Shown: positions 1 through 8,925, counted from the first letter of the stretch. The stretch is DNA of 64,000 bases from an uncultured bacterium (GCA_900549855.1 URPS01000001.1:1-64000), one strand, 5' to 3'. Program-made: numbers and translations. Notes: generated by a model not told the origin, from the letters alone.

Positions 1-4
1 GAGC

Positions 5-110
5 GGATTTTCGGTAGGGCGTGAGCCCGTAAGAGCAAATAACATGAAAATGACGCAAAAATCCGTCAGGATTTGATGTCATTGCAATGTTATGCTCGCC
101 CGAATAATCC
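5..110. repeat. Long imperfect palindrome (hairpin-forming intergenic element)
   Basis: The outer arms GGATTTTCGG...GGGCG and CGCCCGAATAATCC are complementary. Inner arms also pair: GAGCAAATAACAT with ATGTTATGCTC, AATGAC with GTCATT, and AAATCC with GGATTT. Almost the whole 106 nt can fold into one stem on either strand. It encodes nothing recognisable. It may be a REP/MITE-like element or the structured 3' end of a transcript from before the window. Confidence 0.6.
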
Positions 111-163
111 AAGACAGGGTTAGGGTGAGGTAGAAGTTACGCATGTAGATAATAAGTAGTGCC

Positions 164-250
164 ACGTCATTGCGAGAAAATCTGTGATTTTCGTGGCAAT
201 CTATATATTCAACCGGATTACTACGTCACTAACGTTCCTCGTAATGACGT
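164..250. repeat. MITE/REP-like element with CGTCATTGCGAG terminal inverted repeats
   Basis: The element begins ACGTCATTGCGAG and ends CTCGTAATGACGT, giving 13-nt inverted ends with one mismatch. This resembles the CGTCATTGCGAG...CTCGCAATGACG intergenic repeats found in many bacterial genomes. Inside, GAAAATCTGTGATTTTC is a second small palindrome. No transposase is present. Positions 1-292 hold only this element, the palindrome before it and a fragment of the dispersed GGGTTAGGGTGAGG/ACGCATGTAG repeat. Confidence 0.6.
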
Positions 251-292
251 AGCGCTAGACTACAAGCTTAAAGAACAAATTAAAGAATCCAC

Positions 293-1054
293 TTATTTTG
301 CTCTATTCATCATTCTCAATTTCATAACTCTTGCATCAAAAATATCTGAAAAATGTTCTGGCATTTTTAAATATTCTCTATCAGCAGGAGTTAAATTTTT
401 AAGCATATTCTTAACTTTTCCGATATACTTGTTTGTGAGATTTGTTTCTTCTGGGAAAAACATATGTGATAATGTCGGTGGTGTAGTTGGTTCTTTTGGA
501 TTCAATAAATAATTCATAGTTACAGCCAAGTCTGTTCTATGAAGTCCCAAAAGACAAGCCATATAAACTTTACCATCATCCATCATTTTGAAAAATTCAC
601 TCATTTGACCTACAAATTTTTTAATAGCTTCACGTCGCTCTTCCATTGTCATTTTACCTGAAAATGGTGCATTAAAAATTGGCATATTATCTCTAATTTT
701 TAAATTAAAATAATCTAATCCATTTCTTCTACAAGCTTGAGCATATTTGGACTCATCACCGCCTTCCGGTCGCAAATCAATAATAGTATTCACACCGCAC
801 TCTTTTAATTCAGTTAACAAATTTTGCCTTTGGTTAGCTAGAGTTACACCTCTCACTGAATTTGAATCAATAAGACGGAAGTGAGAAATCCCAAGATTTT
901 TAAGTCTGCCAATATCCAAGCTACCTGTACTTCTTACAAATTCATCATGTACAGGAATATTTGTATAAATATTCGGTGCAGCCTGTTTAAAAGTTGGCTT
1001 TTTTGCTGATGATACAGCATTGAGATTTAAAAAATTTAAAGATAAAATATTCAT
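293..1054 (-). CDS. Putative CX5R protein phosphatase (DSP/PTP-like), lineage-specific
   Basis: This 253-residue protein carries a cysteine-phosphatase signature, CLLGLHRT (Cys167, Arg173), in the usual CxxGxxR arrangement after a beta strand (VYMA). The usual His before Cys is Ala. Upstream, IIDLRPEGGDES (residues 91-102) matches the strand-and-loop that precedes the general-acid region in dual-specificity phosphatases, and Asp93 or Asp122 could serve as the acid. The N-terminus contains PTFKQ (residues 20-24), a short motif shared with other proteins in this window. There is no signal peptide. Phosphatase chemistry is inferred from the motif; the substrate is unknown. It is separated from divergent or convergent neighbours and probably transcribed alone. 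Confidence 0.6.
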   Translation of the reverse strand: MNILSLNFLNLNAVSSAKKPTFKQAAPNIYTNIPVHDEFVRSTGSLDIGRLKNLGISHFRLIDSNSVRGVTLANQRQNLLTELKECGVNTIIDLRPEGGDESKYAQACRRNGLDYFNLKIRDNMPIFNAPFSGKMTMEERREAIKKFVGQMSEFFKMMDDGKVYMACLLGLHRTDLAVTMNYLLNPKEPTTPPTLSHMFFPEETNLTNKYIGKVKNMLKNLTPADREYLKMPEHFSDIFDARVMKLRMMNRAK

Positions 1055-1105
1055 AGTACTTACTTTAAAACTTGTAAAAATAAAATTTGCTACCTTTAAA
1101 AATCC

Positions 1106-1576
1106 CTACCTTAATGAACGTGAATGACAAATTGCTATTGCTATTGCATCGACAGTATCATCAAGTTTTGGTAATTTTTCGCTTTCTAATGCAATTCTCA
1201 CCATTTGTTCAACTTCTTTTTTATCAGCACGACCATATCCAGTCAAAACTTGTTTTACAACCATAGGAGTATAGCCAAATGTAGGAATCCCAAATTTTTC
1301 TAATACCGTTAATATTACACCACGAGCTTCCGCAACAGGAATTACAGTTTTTTGGTTCTTGAAAAAAAATAACTCTTCAACCGAAGCACAATCAGGTTGA
1401 TATTTTTGCACAATAGTTGATAAATCATTGTATACTTCTAAAAGTCTTTTTGAATCAGGAAGCTTTTTATCTGTCTGAATTGAACCTGATGCAAGTAGCT
1501 GAATATTATCACCCTCAACTTCAATCAAGCCATAACCAACAATCGCCATCCCCGGGTCTATTCCTAATATTTTCAT
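1106..1576 (-). CDS. ruvC: Crossover junction endodeoxyribonuclease RuvC
   Basis: RuvC is the Holliday-junction resolvase that works with RuvAB. The 156-residue product has the RNase H-like fold signature at its N-terminus (ILGIDPG, Asp7), the acidic pair VEE at 66-68, and the C-terminal DDTVDAIAIAICH segment with Asp140 and Asp143. All four catalytic acids are therefore present at the family spacing. The longer ORF adds ten residues, but family alignment places the start at MKILGIDPG (1576). ruvA and ruvB are not adjacent. It is divergent from the CoA-dehydratase-activase-like gene. Confidence 0.95.
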   Translation of the reverse strand: MKILGIDPGMAIVGYGLIEVEGDNIQLLASGSIQTDKKLPDSKRLLEVYNDLSTIVQKYQPDCASVEELFFFKNQKTVIPVAEARGVILTVLEKFGIPTFGYTPMVVKQVLTGYGRADKKEVEQMVRIALESEKLPKLDDTVDAIAIAICHSRSLR

Positions 1577-1724
1577 AAATTTATTATAACACAGATGCCT
1601 GCTCAATCTAAATCGTTATAACGAATAAGTTTCAAAACGTAACAATTACACAATCTTTAGTGACAAAATTATTTCTTCGGAGTATCATAATTACGGTACG
1701 TATATTAAAAGAAAAGGTTTTTCC

Positions 1725-2801
1725 ATGGAAAAAGAAAAAGTTATCGGTATTCCAAGAGGAATGTCATTTTACAACAATTATCCGTTCTGGTACGGATTTT
1801 TCTCAAGCTTGGGGATAAAAATAGTTTTGTCTGATCCAACAACAAAACAAACAATGTCAGACGGTTCTGCACTCGTTGTTACAGAAACTTGTCTGCCAAT
1901 CAAAATATATTTAGGACACATTCTTAACTTAATCGCAAAAGGAGTTAAGAACATATTTGTCCCATCTTTACAGTCCGTAGCCCCAAAAATCTACAACTGT
2001 TCTAAAATCAGAGGATTGCCGGATTTAGTAAGAAATGTTATAAAATCTGACATCAATATTATCGAACCGACATTGGATAAATCTGCTAAACACGGTGGTT
2101 TGTATACTTTTTTGGAAGAATCTGTTAAACCTTTTGGCATTACAGACATTGAAGAAATAAAAAAAGCTTCTAAACAAGGGTGGAAAGTATACAACAACTT
2201 TTTAGTAATGATGCGCTCAGGCATGAGTTATAAAAAAGCCATGAATTATGCTCTTCAAGGTAAAGTGTTCATAGAAAATTCTTCTAATTCAGCACCTATT
2301 AATGTTGCATTAGTATCACACGCATACAACATTTACGATGACAGAGCTTGTATGAAAATATTTGAAAAATTAGAAAAGATGGATGTTAAAGTATTTACAT
2401 CACTTCAACTTACTGACGAGCAGATGGACGAAGGAATTTCTTCACTCGGTCAAAAGCGCTATTGGGCAAATGAGTATGAAATGACAGGTACTGCGGGACA
2501 TTATCTAAAAGATAATAAAATTGACGGTATTGTAACTTTGAACGCTTTTGGTTGCGGTCCTGATTCATTAATGATTGAAAGAATTACAAGAAAAGCTAAA
2601 GAAGCAGGAAAGCCAATATTGTCTTTAACAATTGATGAACACACAGGTGAAGCTGGTTTTATTACAAGATTAGAAGCGTTTATTGACATGCTTTATCGTA
2701 AAAAACGTTCTAAAATTATTAATAAAATTTCTATGGATGGTGAGTACGACTACGTTCCACAGACAAACATCTGCGATTCTTTGTTTGTAGAAAAGAAGTA
2801 A
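1725..2801 (+). CDS. Acyl-CoA dehydratase activase-related protein (DUF2229 family)
   Basis: The 358-residue protein starts with the typical IGIPRGMSFYNNYPFW segment of the DUF2229/CoA-substrate-specific enzyme activase family. Family-type cysteine motifs follow: TETCLPIK (about residue 57), YNCSKIRGLPD (about 91) and FGCGPDS (about 275). These could hold an iron-sulfur cluster, as in 2-hydroxyacyl-CoA dehydratase-like proteins. In the larger relatives this module is fused to a BcrAD/BadF ATPase activase domain, which is absent here. The reaction is unknown. The gene stands alone, followed by a dispersed intergenic repeat. Confidence 0.75.
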   Translation: MEKEKVIGIPRGMSFYNNYPFWYGFFSSLGIKIVLSDPTTKQTMSDGSALVVTETCLPIKIYLGHILNLIAKGVKNIFVPSLQSVAPKIYNCSKIRGLPDLVRNVIKSDINIIEPTLDKSAKHGGLYTFLEESVKPFGITDIEEIKKASKQGWKVYNNFLVMMRSGMSYKKAMNYALQGKVFIENSSNSAPINVALVSHAYNIYDDRACMKIFEKLEKMDVKVFTSLQLTDEQMDEGISSLGQKRYWANEYEMTGTAGHYLKDNKIDGIVTLNAFGCGPDSLMIERITRKAKEAGKPILSLTIDEHTGEAGFITRLEAFIDMLYRKKRSKIINKISMDGEYDYVPQTNICDSLFVEKK

Positions 2802-2930
2802 AAGAACCCTCTACACAGGAGAGGAAACCGTTTAGCCCCCACCCAAATTTCTAAGCTTCGAGCTAATAAGCTCTTAGCTTGAAATTATTCCCTCCCCCTA
2901 TAAAGGGAGGGTGGCTAAAATTAGAGCTTT
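2802..2930. repeat. Dispersed intergenic repeat copy (CCCTC...GAGGG type)
   Basis: The region between the activase-like and permease genes holds GCCCCCACCC followed by an internal palindrome (CTAAGC...GCTTAG) and CCCTCCCCCTATAAAGGGAGGG. It has the same layout as copies near 4.2, 12.7, 21.7, 40.3 and 58.4 kb. The hairpins could also terminate transcription of the upstream gene. Confidence 0.55.
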
Positions 2931-2947
2931 AACTTAGACAAGGTAAA

Positions 2948-4177
2948 ATGCTAGACTTCAAATCCACATTAAAAATGGCTATAAACTCACTAAGAGTAAA
3001 TATGTTACGTTCAGCTTTAACCAGTTTGGGCGTAATTATCGGTGTGAGTGCTGTAATCATAATGCTTGCGGTTGGTTCCGGAGCTAGCAAAAAAGTTACA
3101 CAAAATATGGAGTCCATGGGTACAAATTTATTAACCGTACGTTCTGCTTCCGCTAAATCAGGCGGCGTACATATGGGCATGGGCACAAAACCGACACTAA
3201 CTTCTAAAGATGCTATTGCTATCGAAAAAAATGCCAGAGGAATTTTGGCAATTTCCACAATGTCATCAGAAAGTAAACAACTTACATACGGAAACCAAAA
3301 CTGGTCTACATCTGTATACGGAATTCAACCTGCTTATTTGTACATAAAAAATTACGAAATAAATAGCGGTAGAAGCTTTGTTCCGGAAGATTTACAAAAT
3401 AGTGCAAAAGTTGCACTATTAGGTTCAACAGTAGCAACAGAACTTTTCGGTGATGTTGACCCAGTAGGAAAAGTAATTCGAGTTGGCAATATTCCGTTCA
3501 AAGTAATAGGTTTACTAAACACAAAAGGTCAAACTGGACCATTTGACCAAGACGATTTAATTTTTATACCAATAACAACTGCGCAAAAGAAAGTTTTTGG
3601 CACAGATTTCCCCGGAACAGTGAGCCAAATTGTTATTAAAGGACAAGATGCTGATACTTTAGATGAAACCATTGATGATATTGATGAAATTCTTACAGCA
3701 CGTCATAACCTCGGAAAGAATCAAGACAAAGATTTTGAGATAAGAAATTCGGCTGAATTTCAGGAAAAAATGAAATCAACCGTTCAAACTTTTGCAATAC
3801 TTTTAGCATCAATTGCATCAGTATCTTTGCTTGTAGGCGGAATCGGGATTATGAATATAATGCTTGTATCTGTAACCGAAAGAACTAAGGAAATCGGTAT
3901 AAGAATGGCTATTGGAGCTCGTGTAAGCGATATCAGATGGCAATTCTTGATTGAATCTTTTTTGCTTTCTATGATTGGAGGCTTAATCGGAGTGGCTGTC
4001 GGAATTGGCGGCTCTTTGTTAATAACAATTCTCGCACCATCTATGACAATTTCAATCTCAATGTTTTCAATAATTCTTGCACTCTGTTTTTCAGCACTCG
4101 TAGGAGTCGGATTCGGATATTATCCTGCTTATAAAGCATCTTTACTTAATCCAATTGACGCATTGAGATATGAATAA
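2948..4177 (+). CDS. MacB-family ABC transporter permease (MacB_PCD plus FtsX domains)
   Basis: The 409-residue integral membrane protein has one N-terminal TM helix (about 17-43, ending AVGSGA), a periplasmic MacB_PCD domain (about 45-270) and three C-terminal FtsX-type helices. These include LLVGGIGIMNIMLVSVTERTKEIG (split here: LLVGGIGIMN and ERTKEIGIRMAIGA motifs). It ends LNPIDALRYE, the typical MacB-permease tail. The family couples ATP hydrolysis to periplasmic mechanotransmission for export of lipids, peptides or drugs. No ATPase or membrane-fusion gene lies beside it, so its partner must be encoded elsewhere. Confidence 0.9.
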   Translation: MLDFKSTLKMAINSLRVNMLRSALTSLGVIIGVSAVIIMLAVGSGASKKVTQNMESMGTNLLTVRSASAKSGGVHMGMGTKPTLTSKDAIAIEKNARGILAISTMSSESKQLTYGNQNWSTSVYGIQPAYLYIKNYEINSGRSFVPEDLQNSAKVALLGSTVATELFGDVDPVGKVIRVGNIPFKVIGLLNTKGQTGPFDQDDLIFIPITTAQKKVFGTDFPGTVSQIVIKGQDADTLDETIDDIDEILTARHNLGKNQDKDFEIRNSAEFQEKMKSTVQTFAILLASIASVSLLVGGIGIMNIMLVSVTERTKEIGIRMAIGARVSDIRWQFLIESFLLSMIGGLIGVAVGIGGSLLITILAPSMTISISMFSIILALCFSALVGVGFGYYPAYKASLLNPIDALRYE

Positions 4178-4198
4178 TTACAACAAAATCACAATGTT

Positions 4199-4282
4199 CC
4201 CTAACGGGAAAGCCCCCACCCGCATTTGTAACGTTCGCCACATGCTCACGAACAACTGCTCCCTCCCCCATAGAGAGGGTAA
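4199..4282. repeat. Dispersed intergenic repeat copy
   Basis: GCCCCCACCCGCATTTGTAAC, then CGTTCGCC, CTCACGAACAACTGC and CCCTCCCCCATAGAGAGGG. The same order of blocks is found at 12704-12776, and the centre is related to 14541-14610 and, inverted, to 40412-40512. This is a family of non-coding interspersed elements. Confidence 0.6.
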
Positions 4283-4316
4283 AAAAAGATTTGCTAACCA
4301 TCAGCAAATCTTTTTT
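4283..4316. terminator. Bidirectional intrinsic terminator
   Basis: An A-run, stem AGATTTGCT, 7-nt loop, AGCAAATCT and a T-run lie between convergent genes, overlapping the stop codon of the sigma-factor gene. It can act on both strands. Confidence 0.85.
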
Positions 4317-5004
4317 AGTAATCTTCTCGACCTTTAGCTTTTAAATACTCTCTTATTTGATTCAAAGAATATTGAACAATTCTGGTGATTCTTGAAGGCG
4401 AAAGTCCAACCATTGTAGCAATATCTTTCGCTTGCATGTTCCTATAAAAACGATATTCAACAACAGTACGTTCTTTTTGAGGCAACTTCGCAATAGCTTG
4501 CTTAATAAGCTTACTCATCTCTACAATTTCAGCTTTTTCATCCGGCATGGCATGCGGATCTTTTATAAAATCAAACGGTGACGCATTATCAGTAGCAGCC
4601 GCAGCTAAACCATCTATAGACAAAATTGTTTCATAAACAGCTTCTCTAACTTTATTAGGAGAAATGCTGAACCCCATATCATCAGACGGTTGTTCAGAAT
4701 CATTAACTTCTGAAACATAACTGCCTTCAGCATCATCCTCTTTTTTATGTTTAAGAGTGTACCATTTATAACGATGACGAAGTTCATTTCTAATTGCCCA
4801 TTTTACAGCAGTACCTATATATGCCTCATTATAATGCGCAAGTTGTTCTTCTGTTTTTCCTTTAATTAAAGTTTGCACAGCAATAATACCAATACTAACC
4901 AATTCTTCATACTCAATCATATGGTTAGGTATTCGTCTATGCTCTACTCTCGCTATCTTTTGTACAATTCCAATGTACTGCTTAATTAAAGTTTTATTAT
5001 CCAT
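4315..5004 (-). CDS. FliA/sigma-28-like RNA polymerase sigma factor
   Basis: The 229-residue sigma-70-family factor has region 2 near residues 20-90 (MIEYEELVSIGIIAVQTLI) and region 4 near 165-222 (LPQKERTVVEYRFY and the HTH MQAKDIATMVGLSPSRITRI). The linker is acidic. Length and architecture fit the FliA/SigF-like group. It lies 76 nt downstream of flhB on the same strand, so it is probably co-transcribed with a flagellar export gene. A sigma-28-like promoter is found upstream of flagellin in this window. FliA function is inferred from this context; a stress-type sigma-B-like role is the alternative. Confidence 0.8.
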   Translation of the reverse strand: MDNKTLIKQYIGIVQKIARVEHRRIPNHMIEYEELVSIGIIAVQTLIKGKTEEQLAHYNEAYIGTAVKWAIRNELRHRYKWYTLKHKKEDDAEGSYVSEVNDSEQPSDDMGFSISPNKVREAVYETILSIDGLAAAATDNASPFDFIKDPHAMPDEKAEIVEMSKLIKQAIAKLPQKERTVVEYRFYRNMQAKDIATMVGLSPSRITRIVQYSLNQIREYLKAKGREDY

Positions 5005-5080
5005 CTTCTCTTATTAAACTAACCTTATCTTATCATACCTTGATTTTGATATTTTTTCAAGCTGTAATATATTGTCACAA

Positions 5081-6238
5081 TCACCTGTTATTAGGATTAT
5101 CTGGTGGTTGTTGGTTTCTAGGCATATTGTTTTGCGTAATTTTTGTATTCTGAACATCCGGAGCAGAAACAGGAGGAACGTTTTTACCGTTTTTCAAACC
5201 ATAAACAAATAACAAGATTTCAGCAACAGCTTTATATAATTCAGGAGGAATTTGTTGATTCAAATCCACCATTCTAAATAGTGCTCTCGCAACAGGAGCA
5301 TTATCAATAATAGGAACATTATGCTCTTCCGCTATTTTAATAATCTTTTTTGCAATAAGTTCAGAACCTTTAGCAGTAAGCGTTGGTGACTGCATTGTTT
5401 CAGCATCATATTTTAATGCGCAAGCAACGTGGGTCGGATTTCTTACTACAAAATCCGCTTCCGGAACAGAGTCCATTGCGCCTTGTTGTAACATTTGCAT
5501 ACGCCTTTGTCTTAATGCAGCCTTTACATGCGGATCACCTTCTGAGTTTTTGTACTCATCTTTAATCTCTTTAAATGACATTTTTTGGTCTTTCAAGAAT
5601 TTCCATTTTGTCATGCCATAATCTGCTGCTGCGATAACCAAGAATGCAATACAAGCTTTGTAAATAAATTCTACAATCAATTTCCCGAACTCTATCATAA
5701 CTGCAAAATGATTATCAATTGCAGCAAGCATAAGAATACTTTCTAAGTGCGCTCTATATACTGTCCAGCCAACAAGTCCCAAAATAAATACTTTCACGAT
5801 ATTTTTGCCTAATTCAAACAAAGTTTTTACTTGAAAAAGGTTTTTAAAATATTTGGTAGGATTCAGTTTGTCAAGTTTAGGCACCAAAGGTGCAGTTGCA
5901 ACAAGAGGACCTACTTGTATAAAATCTCCTAAGATAGCAATAAATGCAGCTACAATTAAAATTGAGCCAATAATGACAACTGCCGGTATTATAGTTGTTG
6001 TAAACATGTAAGTATACCCAATATCCGACAGATGTTGATTTGGAATTTGCTCATACAGTGTTTTAAACAACCCGACAATTAGACGCCAAATTATTGGAGC
6101 CAACATATTTATAAAAGAAAACATGACGAGTAAAGACAGTGCTGTTGACACGTCTTTAGATTTAACAACCTGCCCTTCTTTTCGTGCTCTTTCTAATTTC
6201 TGGGGCGTGGCATCAAATTGTTTATCTTCATCACCCAT
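5081..6238 (-). CDS. flhB: Flagellar type III secretion export protein FlhB
   Basis: FlhB is the substrate-specificity switch of the flagellar export gate. The 385-residue product has a basic cytosolic N-terminus (ATPQKLERARKEGQ), four TM segments (about 33-60, 85-107, 145-163, 188-206) and the cytosolic autocleavage domain with NPTH at 267-270. Cleavage occurs between Asn and Pro. The Pro/Asn-rich C-terminal tail (about 350-385) is longer than needed. It is followed by the FliA-like sigma gene. Other export genes (flhA, fliPQR) are not next to it, although fliO is at 29 kb. Confidence 0.95.
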   Translation of the reverse strand: MGDEDKQFDATPQKLERARKEGQVVKSKDVSTALSLLVMFSFINMLAPIIWRLIVGLFKTLYEQIPNQHLSDIGYTYMFTTTIIPAVVIIGSILIVAAFIAILGDFIQVGPLVATAPLVPKLDKLNPTKYFKNLFQVKTLFELGKNIVKVFILGLVGWTVYRAHLESILMLAAIDNHFAVMIEFGKLIVEFIYKACIAFLVIAAADYGMTKWKFLKDQKMSFKEIKDEYKNSEGDPHVKAALRQRRMQMLQQGAMDSVPEADFVVRNPTHVACALKYDAETMQSPTLTAKGSELIAKKIIKIAEEHNVPIIDNAPVARALFRMVDLNQQIPPELYKAVAEILLFVYGLKNGKNVPPVSAPDVQNTKITQNNMPRNQQPPDNPNNR

Positions 6239-6330
6239 TTATTTGTTCCGTTGGATTTTCGCTTCTTTAGTTAATAGTTTAGCATAAATCTATATTTTAT
6301 TGTACAATGTTTTTTATAAGGAGTTTTGTT

Positions 6331-6624
6331 ATGAAAAATGTATCATTAGTAATTTTATCTATAATATCTATTGCTTGCGCAGGCTACACATTTTTAAATC
6401 AAACCGGACACATACCTATGATTACAATGTATTTATCAGGGTTTGCTCTTGCAATATTTTTAATGACATTAAAAATGAATGTCAAAAATAAAAAATTAAA
6501 TTCCTATAAAAGAGAATTGGAAAAAGAATCAATTGCATCTACAGAATCTTCTTCCAAAGTTAAAGTTCTTGAATCCAAAATTGAAGTTTTAGAAAAAGCT
6601 TTGGAAAATGCTTTAAAGAAATAG
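6331..6624 (+). CDS. Small membrane protein with C-terminal coiled coil (LapA/DUF1049-like)
   Basis: The 97-residue protein begins at ATG 6331, behind AAGGAG; an in-frame ATG eight codons earlier has no ribosome site. It has two TM helices (about 4-22 and 30-50) separated by a short loop, then a Lys/Glu-rich coiled coil (about 55-95, LESKIEVLEKALEN). This is the topology of LapA (DUF1049) proteins, which take part in LPS assembly in Gram-negatives. The family call rests on topology and size, not on a specific motif. Confidence 0.6.
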   Translation: MKNVSLVILSIISIACAGYTFLNQTGHIPMITMYLSGFALAIFLMTLKMNVKNKKLNSYKRELEKESIASTESSSKVKVLESKIEVLEKALENALKK

Positions 6625-6651
6625 AATTGTTAATTAATGTTTCGCAAAATC

Positions 6652-6681
6652 TTGACACAAGGTGCGTAAATATTATAGGAT
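6652..6681 (+). promoter_or_regulatory. Sigma-70-type promoter upstream of the AAA ATPase gene
   Basis: TTGACA (6652-6657) is followed by TATAGG (16-nt spacer) or TAGGAT (18-nt spacer). The ATG is about 40 nt downstream. Confidence 0.6.
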
Positions 6682-6720
6682 AAACTCAAGATATGTGTTT
6701 CTAAGTTATGAGGATTATGA

Positions 6721-7860
6721 ATGCTTCAACCAATTCGTCCAACTCTCAATCGAAATTTAAGTTTTAGAACAACTTCAGCTAAAAAACATAACACGCAGCC
6801 AATTTCTGAAAAGAAGTCTGAATTAGTAGAGTATCTGGAAGCAAAAGACAAAAGTGATAAGCAAAACCAAATTATTTTAGGCGGGTTTTCTATGCTTTTA
6901 ACCGCAGGTGCTTTAGCTGCTTTTTTAAAGTTTGGAAATAGAAGTTCTAAAGCTGCTAAAGACAAAATTGATTTTGCTAGTGGTTTCAGGTCTTTAAAAA
7001 ATGACCCTGATATTCCAACTTTAGATACTTGCAAGAGTATAAATTCTAAACTTAAAGACTTTTTGCAACACCAAGTAAATTACGCTAACGCAACACAAGA
7101 AGACATTATTCACACCGGTAATCCAAATTCTGCAAACAGAATAATTTTATATGGTGCTCCCGGCTCCGGAAAATCATTTTTCGCAAAAATTTATGCAAAA
7201 ACTCTTGATGCGGATTGTAAAGAGATTAAGTATTCAGATTTGAATTCTCAATGGACAGGTGAACATTTAGATAACATTAAAAATACATTCGAAGATGTTA
7301 TAAATACAGCACAGAGCAAGCCAAATAAAAAGTACGTGGTCATATTAAATGAAATAGATTCTATGGTATTACCGGTTGAACGACTTTCTCGTGGTTCAAG
7401 CGGACATTCGGCTTTCAAAGTGGAAGAACGCTCTGTATTCTTAAATTATTTAGACGAAATTGCAACAAAAACTCCGAATGTTACAATAATCGGCACTACA
7501 AATATTTGTCCAAAAAATAAAGGCTTGGATGGTGCTGCAATGAGTCGTTTTAAAAACATAATGGAAGTATCCTATCCTAATAAAGAATGTTTAAATATTG
7601 CTTTAAAAGAGAGTTTATCCGGTTTAGGCGATGGCAAAGAATTCATCAAAGAAAATGAAGAACAGCTTAAACAATTTGCTAAAATAATGGAAGACAGAAA
7701 GTGTTCATATAGAGATTTGAATAATATTGTAGATACATCTAAAAACTATTATCTAAAAGATTATTTGAAGGATAAAAATACAAAATTCAAGATGGAATAT
7801 CTTGAAAAAGCTCAAAAAGCAATGGATGCAACCGACGGAGAAATTGCAGGGAATGTGTAA
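6721..7860 (+). CDS. Membrane-anchored AAA+ ATPase, lineage-specific
   Basis: The 379-residue protein has an N-terminal motif NLSFRTTS (13-20), a hydrophobic helix (about 51-70), then an AAA+ domain. The AAA+ domain shows Walker A GAPGSGKS (145-152), a Walker B strand YVVILNEID (Asn210-Glu211 where Asp-Glu is usual), sensor-1 GTTN and a probable arginine finger in AAMSRF. The C-terminal helical lid follows (about 285-350). FtsH/katanin-like AAA modules are the nearest fold. No protease domain is present. Asn in place of the Walker B Asp may weaken Mg binding; the catalytic Glu is retained. Role unknown. Confidence 0.75.
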   Translation: MLQPIRPTLNRNLSFRTTSAKKHNTQPISEKKSELVEYLEAKDKSDKQNQIILGGFSMLLTAGALAAFLKFGNRSSKAAKDKIDFASGFRSLKNDPDIPTLDTCKSINSKLKDFLQHQVNYANATQEDIIHTGNPNSANRIILYGAPGSGKSFFAKIYAKTLDADCKEIKYSDLNSQWTGEHLDNIKNTFEDVINTAQSKPNKKYVVILNEIDSMVLPVERLSRGSSGHSAFKVEERSVFLNYLDEIATKTPNVTIIGTTNICPKNKGLDGAAMSRFKNIMEVSYPNKECLNIALKESLSGLGDGKEFIKENEEQLKQFAKIMEDRKCSYRDLNNIVDTSKNYYLKDYLKDKNTKFKMEYLEKAQKAMDATDGEIAGNV

Positions 7861-7944
7861 AGTCAATAAAAAATAGTTAAATTGGGTAATTGACCAAATA
7901 AAAAGAATTATTTAAAATTTATATATCAAATGGAGGTGTGTGTG

Positions 7945-8241
7945 ATGAGAGTTGGTGAAATATCAAGTGTTTATTATCGGCCCCAGTGTAGAAAAAATCG
8001 AATAAAAAAGCAGACAGAAGGAAATTCCACCTCCGGGAATCCTTCTGATGTGAATTTTAGAGGAACATTCGGAAAAATTGTCGGCGGAACATTAGGAACC
8101 GGTGCAGTCGTTGCTGCATCTATGGTGGTAGCACCTGCTATAATTTGCCTTGCTGGCGCAGGTCTTGTAGCCGGAATGGTTAGCGGAGATGTTGCAGAAG
8201 ACAAAATCAACAAAGAAGGCGACTACAAAAACGACAAATAA
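7945..8241 (+). CDS. Small Gly-rich membrane-associated protein, lineage-specific
   Basis: This 98-residue protein starts at ATG 7945, preceded by GGAGG; the ATG at 7930 overlaps that ribosome site and is unlikely. It has a basic N-terminus, the motif DVNFRGTFG (about 40-48), then two Gly/Ala-rich hydrophobic stretches (VGGTLGTGAVVAASMVV and LAGAGLVAGMVSG) resembling glycine-zipper helices, and a charged tail. The F-R-G motif links it to other proteins of this window. Function unknown. Confidence 0.6.
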   Translation: MRVGEISSVYYRPQCRKNRIKKQTEGNSTSGNPSDVNFRGTFGKIVGGTLGTGAVVAASMVVAPAIICLAGAGLVAGMVSGDVAEDKINKEGDYKNDK

Positions 8242-8251
8242 ATTTTTAAAG

Positions 8252-8280
8252 TTGCATACATCTCAACTTTATTGTAAAAT
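8252..8280 (+). promoter_or_regulatory. Sigma-70-type promoter of clpP
   Basis: TTGCAT (8252-8257), 17-nt spacer, TAAAAT (8275-8280). A GGGAGAG ribosome site and the clpP ATG follow within 30 nt. Confidence 0.65.
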
Positions 8281-8307
8281 AATGTAAACTAATAAAGGGA
8301 GAGATAT

Positions 8308-8925
8308 ATGACAGAAACTACAGATTACAAGAAAATATTAAGTTATGTTCCTACAGTTATTGAATCATCATCAAGAGGCGAAAAATCTTTTGATATTTTT
8401 TCAAGATTACTAAGAGAAAGAATCATTTTTTTAGGAACAGAAATTGACGATGACGTTGCTAATTCTGTTGTTGCGCAATTATTACTTCTTGATAGTGAAA
8501 ATCCGGAAAAGGATATCATGTTGTATATAAATTCTCCTGGTGGTGTTATTACTGCCGGCATGGCGATTTATGACACAATGAACTTAATTAAAGCTGATGT
8601 TCAGACAATTTGTCTGGGTGAAGCAGCTTCTATGGGTGCATTTTTATTATCAGCCGGTGCAAAAGGTAAAAGAATGGCTCTTCCTAGTGCAAGAATTATG
8701 ATTCACCAACCTTTAGGCGGAGCAAAAGGTCAAGCTACTGATATTGAACTCGAAGCAAAAGAAATTTTGAGAATGAAAGACATGTTAATTGGCATTATGG
8801 CTGAAAATTCAGGACAACCATTCGATAAAGTAAAAGAAGACTGTGAACGTGACCACTATTTATCTGCTGCTGAAGCTTGTGAATATGGATTAATTGATAA
8901 AGTAGTAACCTCTGCTAATGCATAG
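8308..8925 (+). CDS. clpP: ATP-dependent Clp protease proteolytic subunit ClpP
   Basis: This is the tetradecameric serine protease subunit that works with ClpX/ClpA/ClpC unfoldases. The 205-residue product retains the triad: Ser108 in GEAASMGAF, His133 in MIHQPLGG and Asp182 in the ERDHYLS segment. The YINSPGG oxyanion-hole strand lies at 73-79. Length is normal. It has its own promoter and no clpX beside it; cyanobacteria carry several clpP copies, so paralogs may exist elsewhere. Confidence 0.97.
   Translation: MTETTDYKKILSYVPTVIESSSRGEKSFDIFSRLLRERIIFLGTEIDDDVANSVVAQLLLLDSENPEKDIMLYINSPGGVITAGMAIYDTMNLIKADVQTICLGEAASMGAFLLSAGAKGKRMALPSARIMIHQPLGGAKGQATDIELEAKEILRMKDMLIGIMAENSGQPFDKVKEDCERDHYLSAAEACEYGLIDKVVTSANA

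Noticed and set aside
159..512. A 117-codon plus-strand reading frame near the window start
   Set aside because: It runs through the palindromic repeat and then antisense to the CX5R phosphatase gene, has no ribosome site, and shows no protein-like composition.
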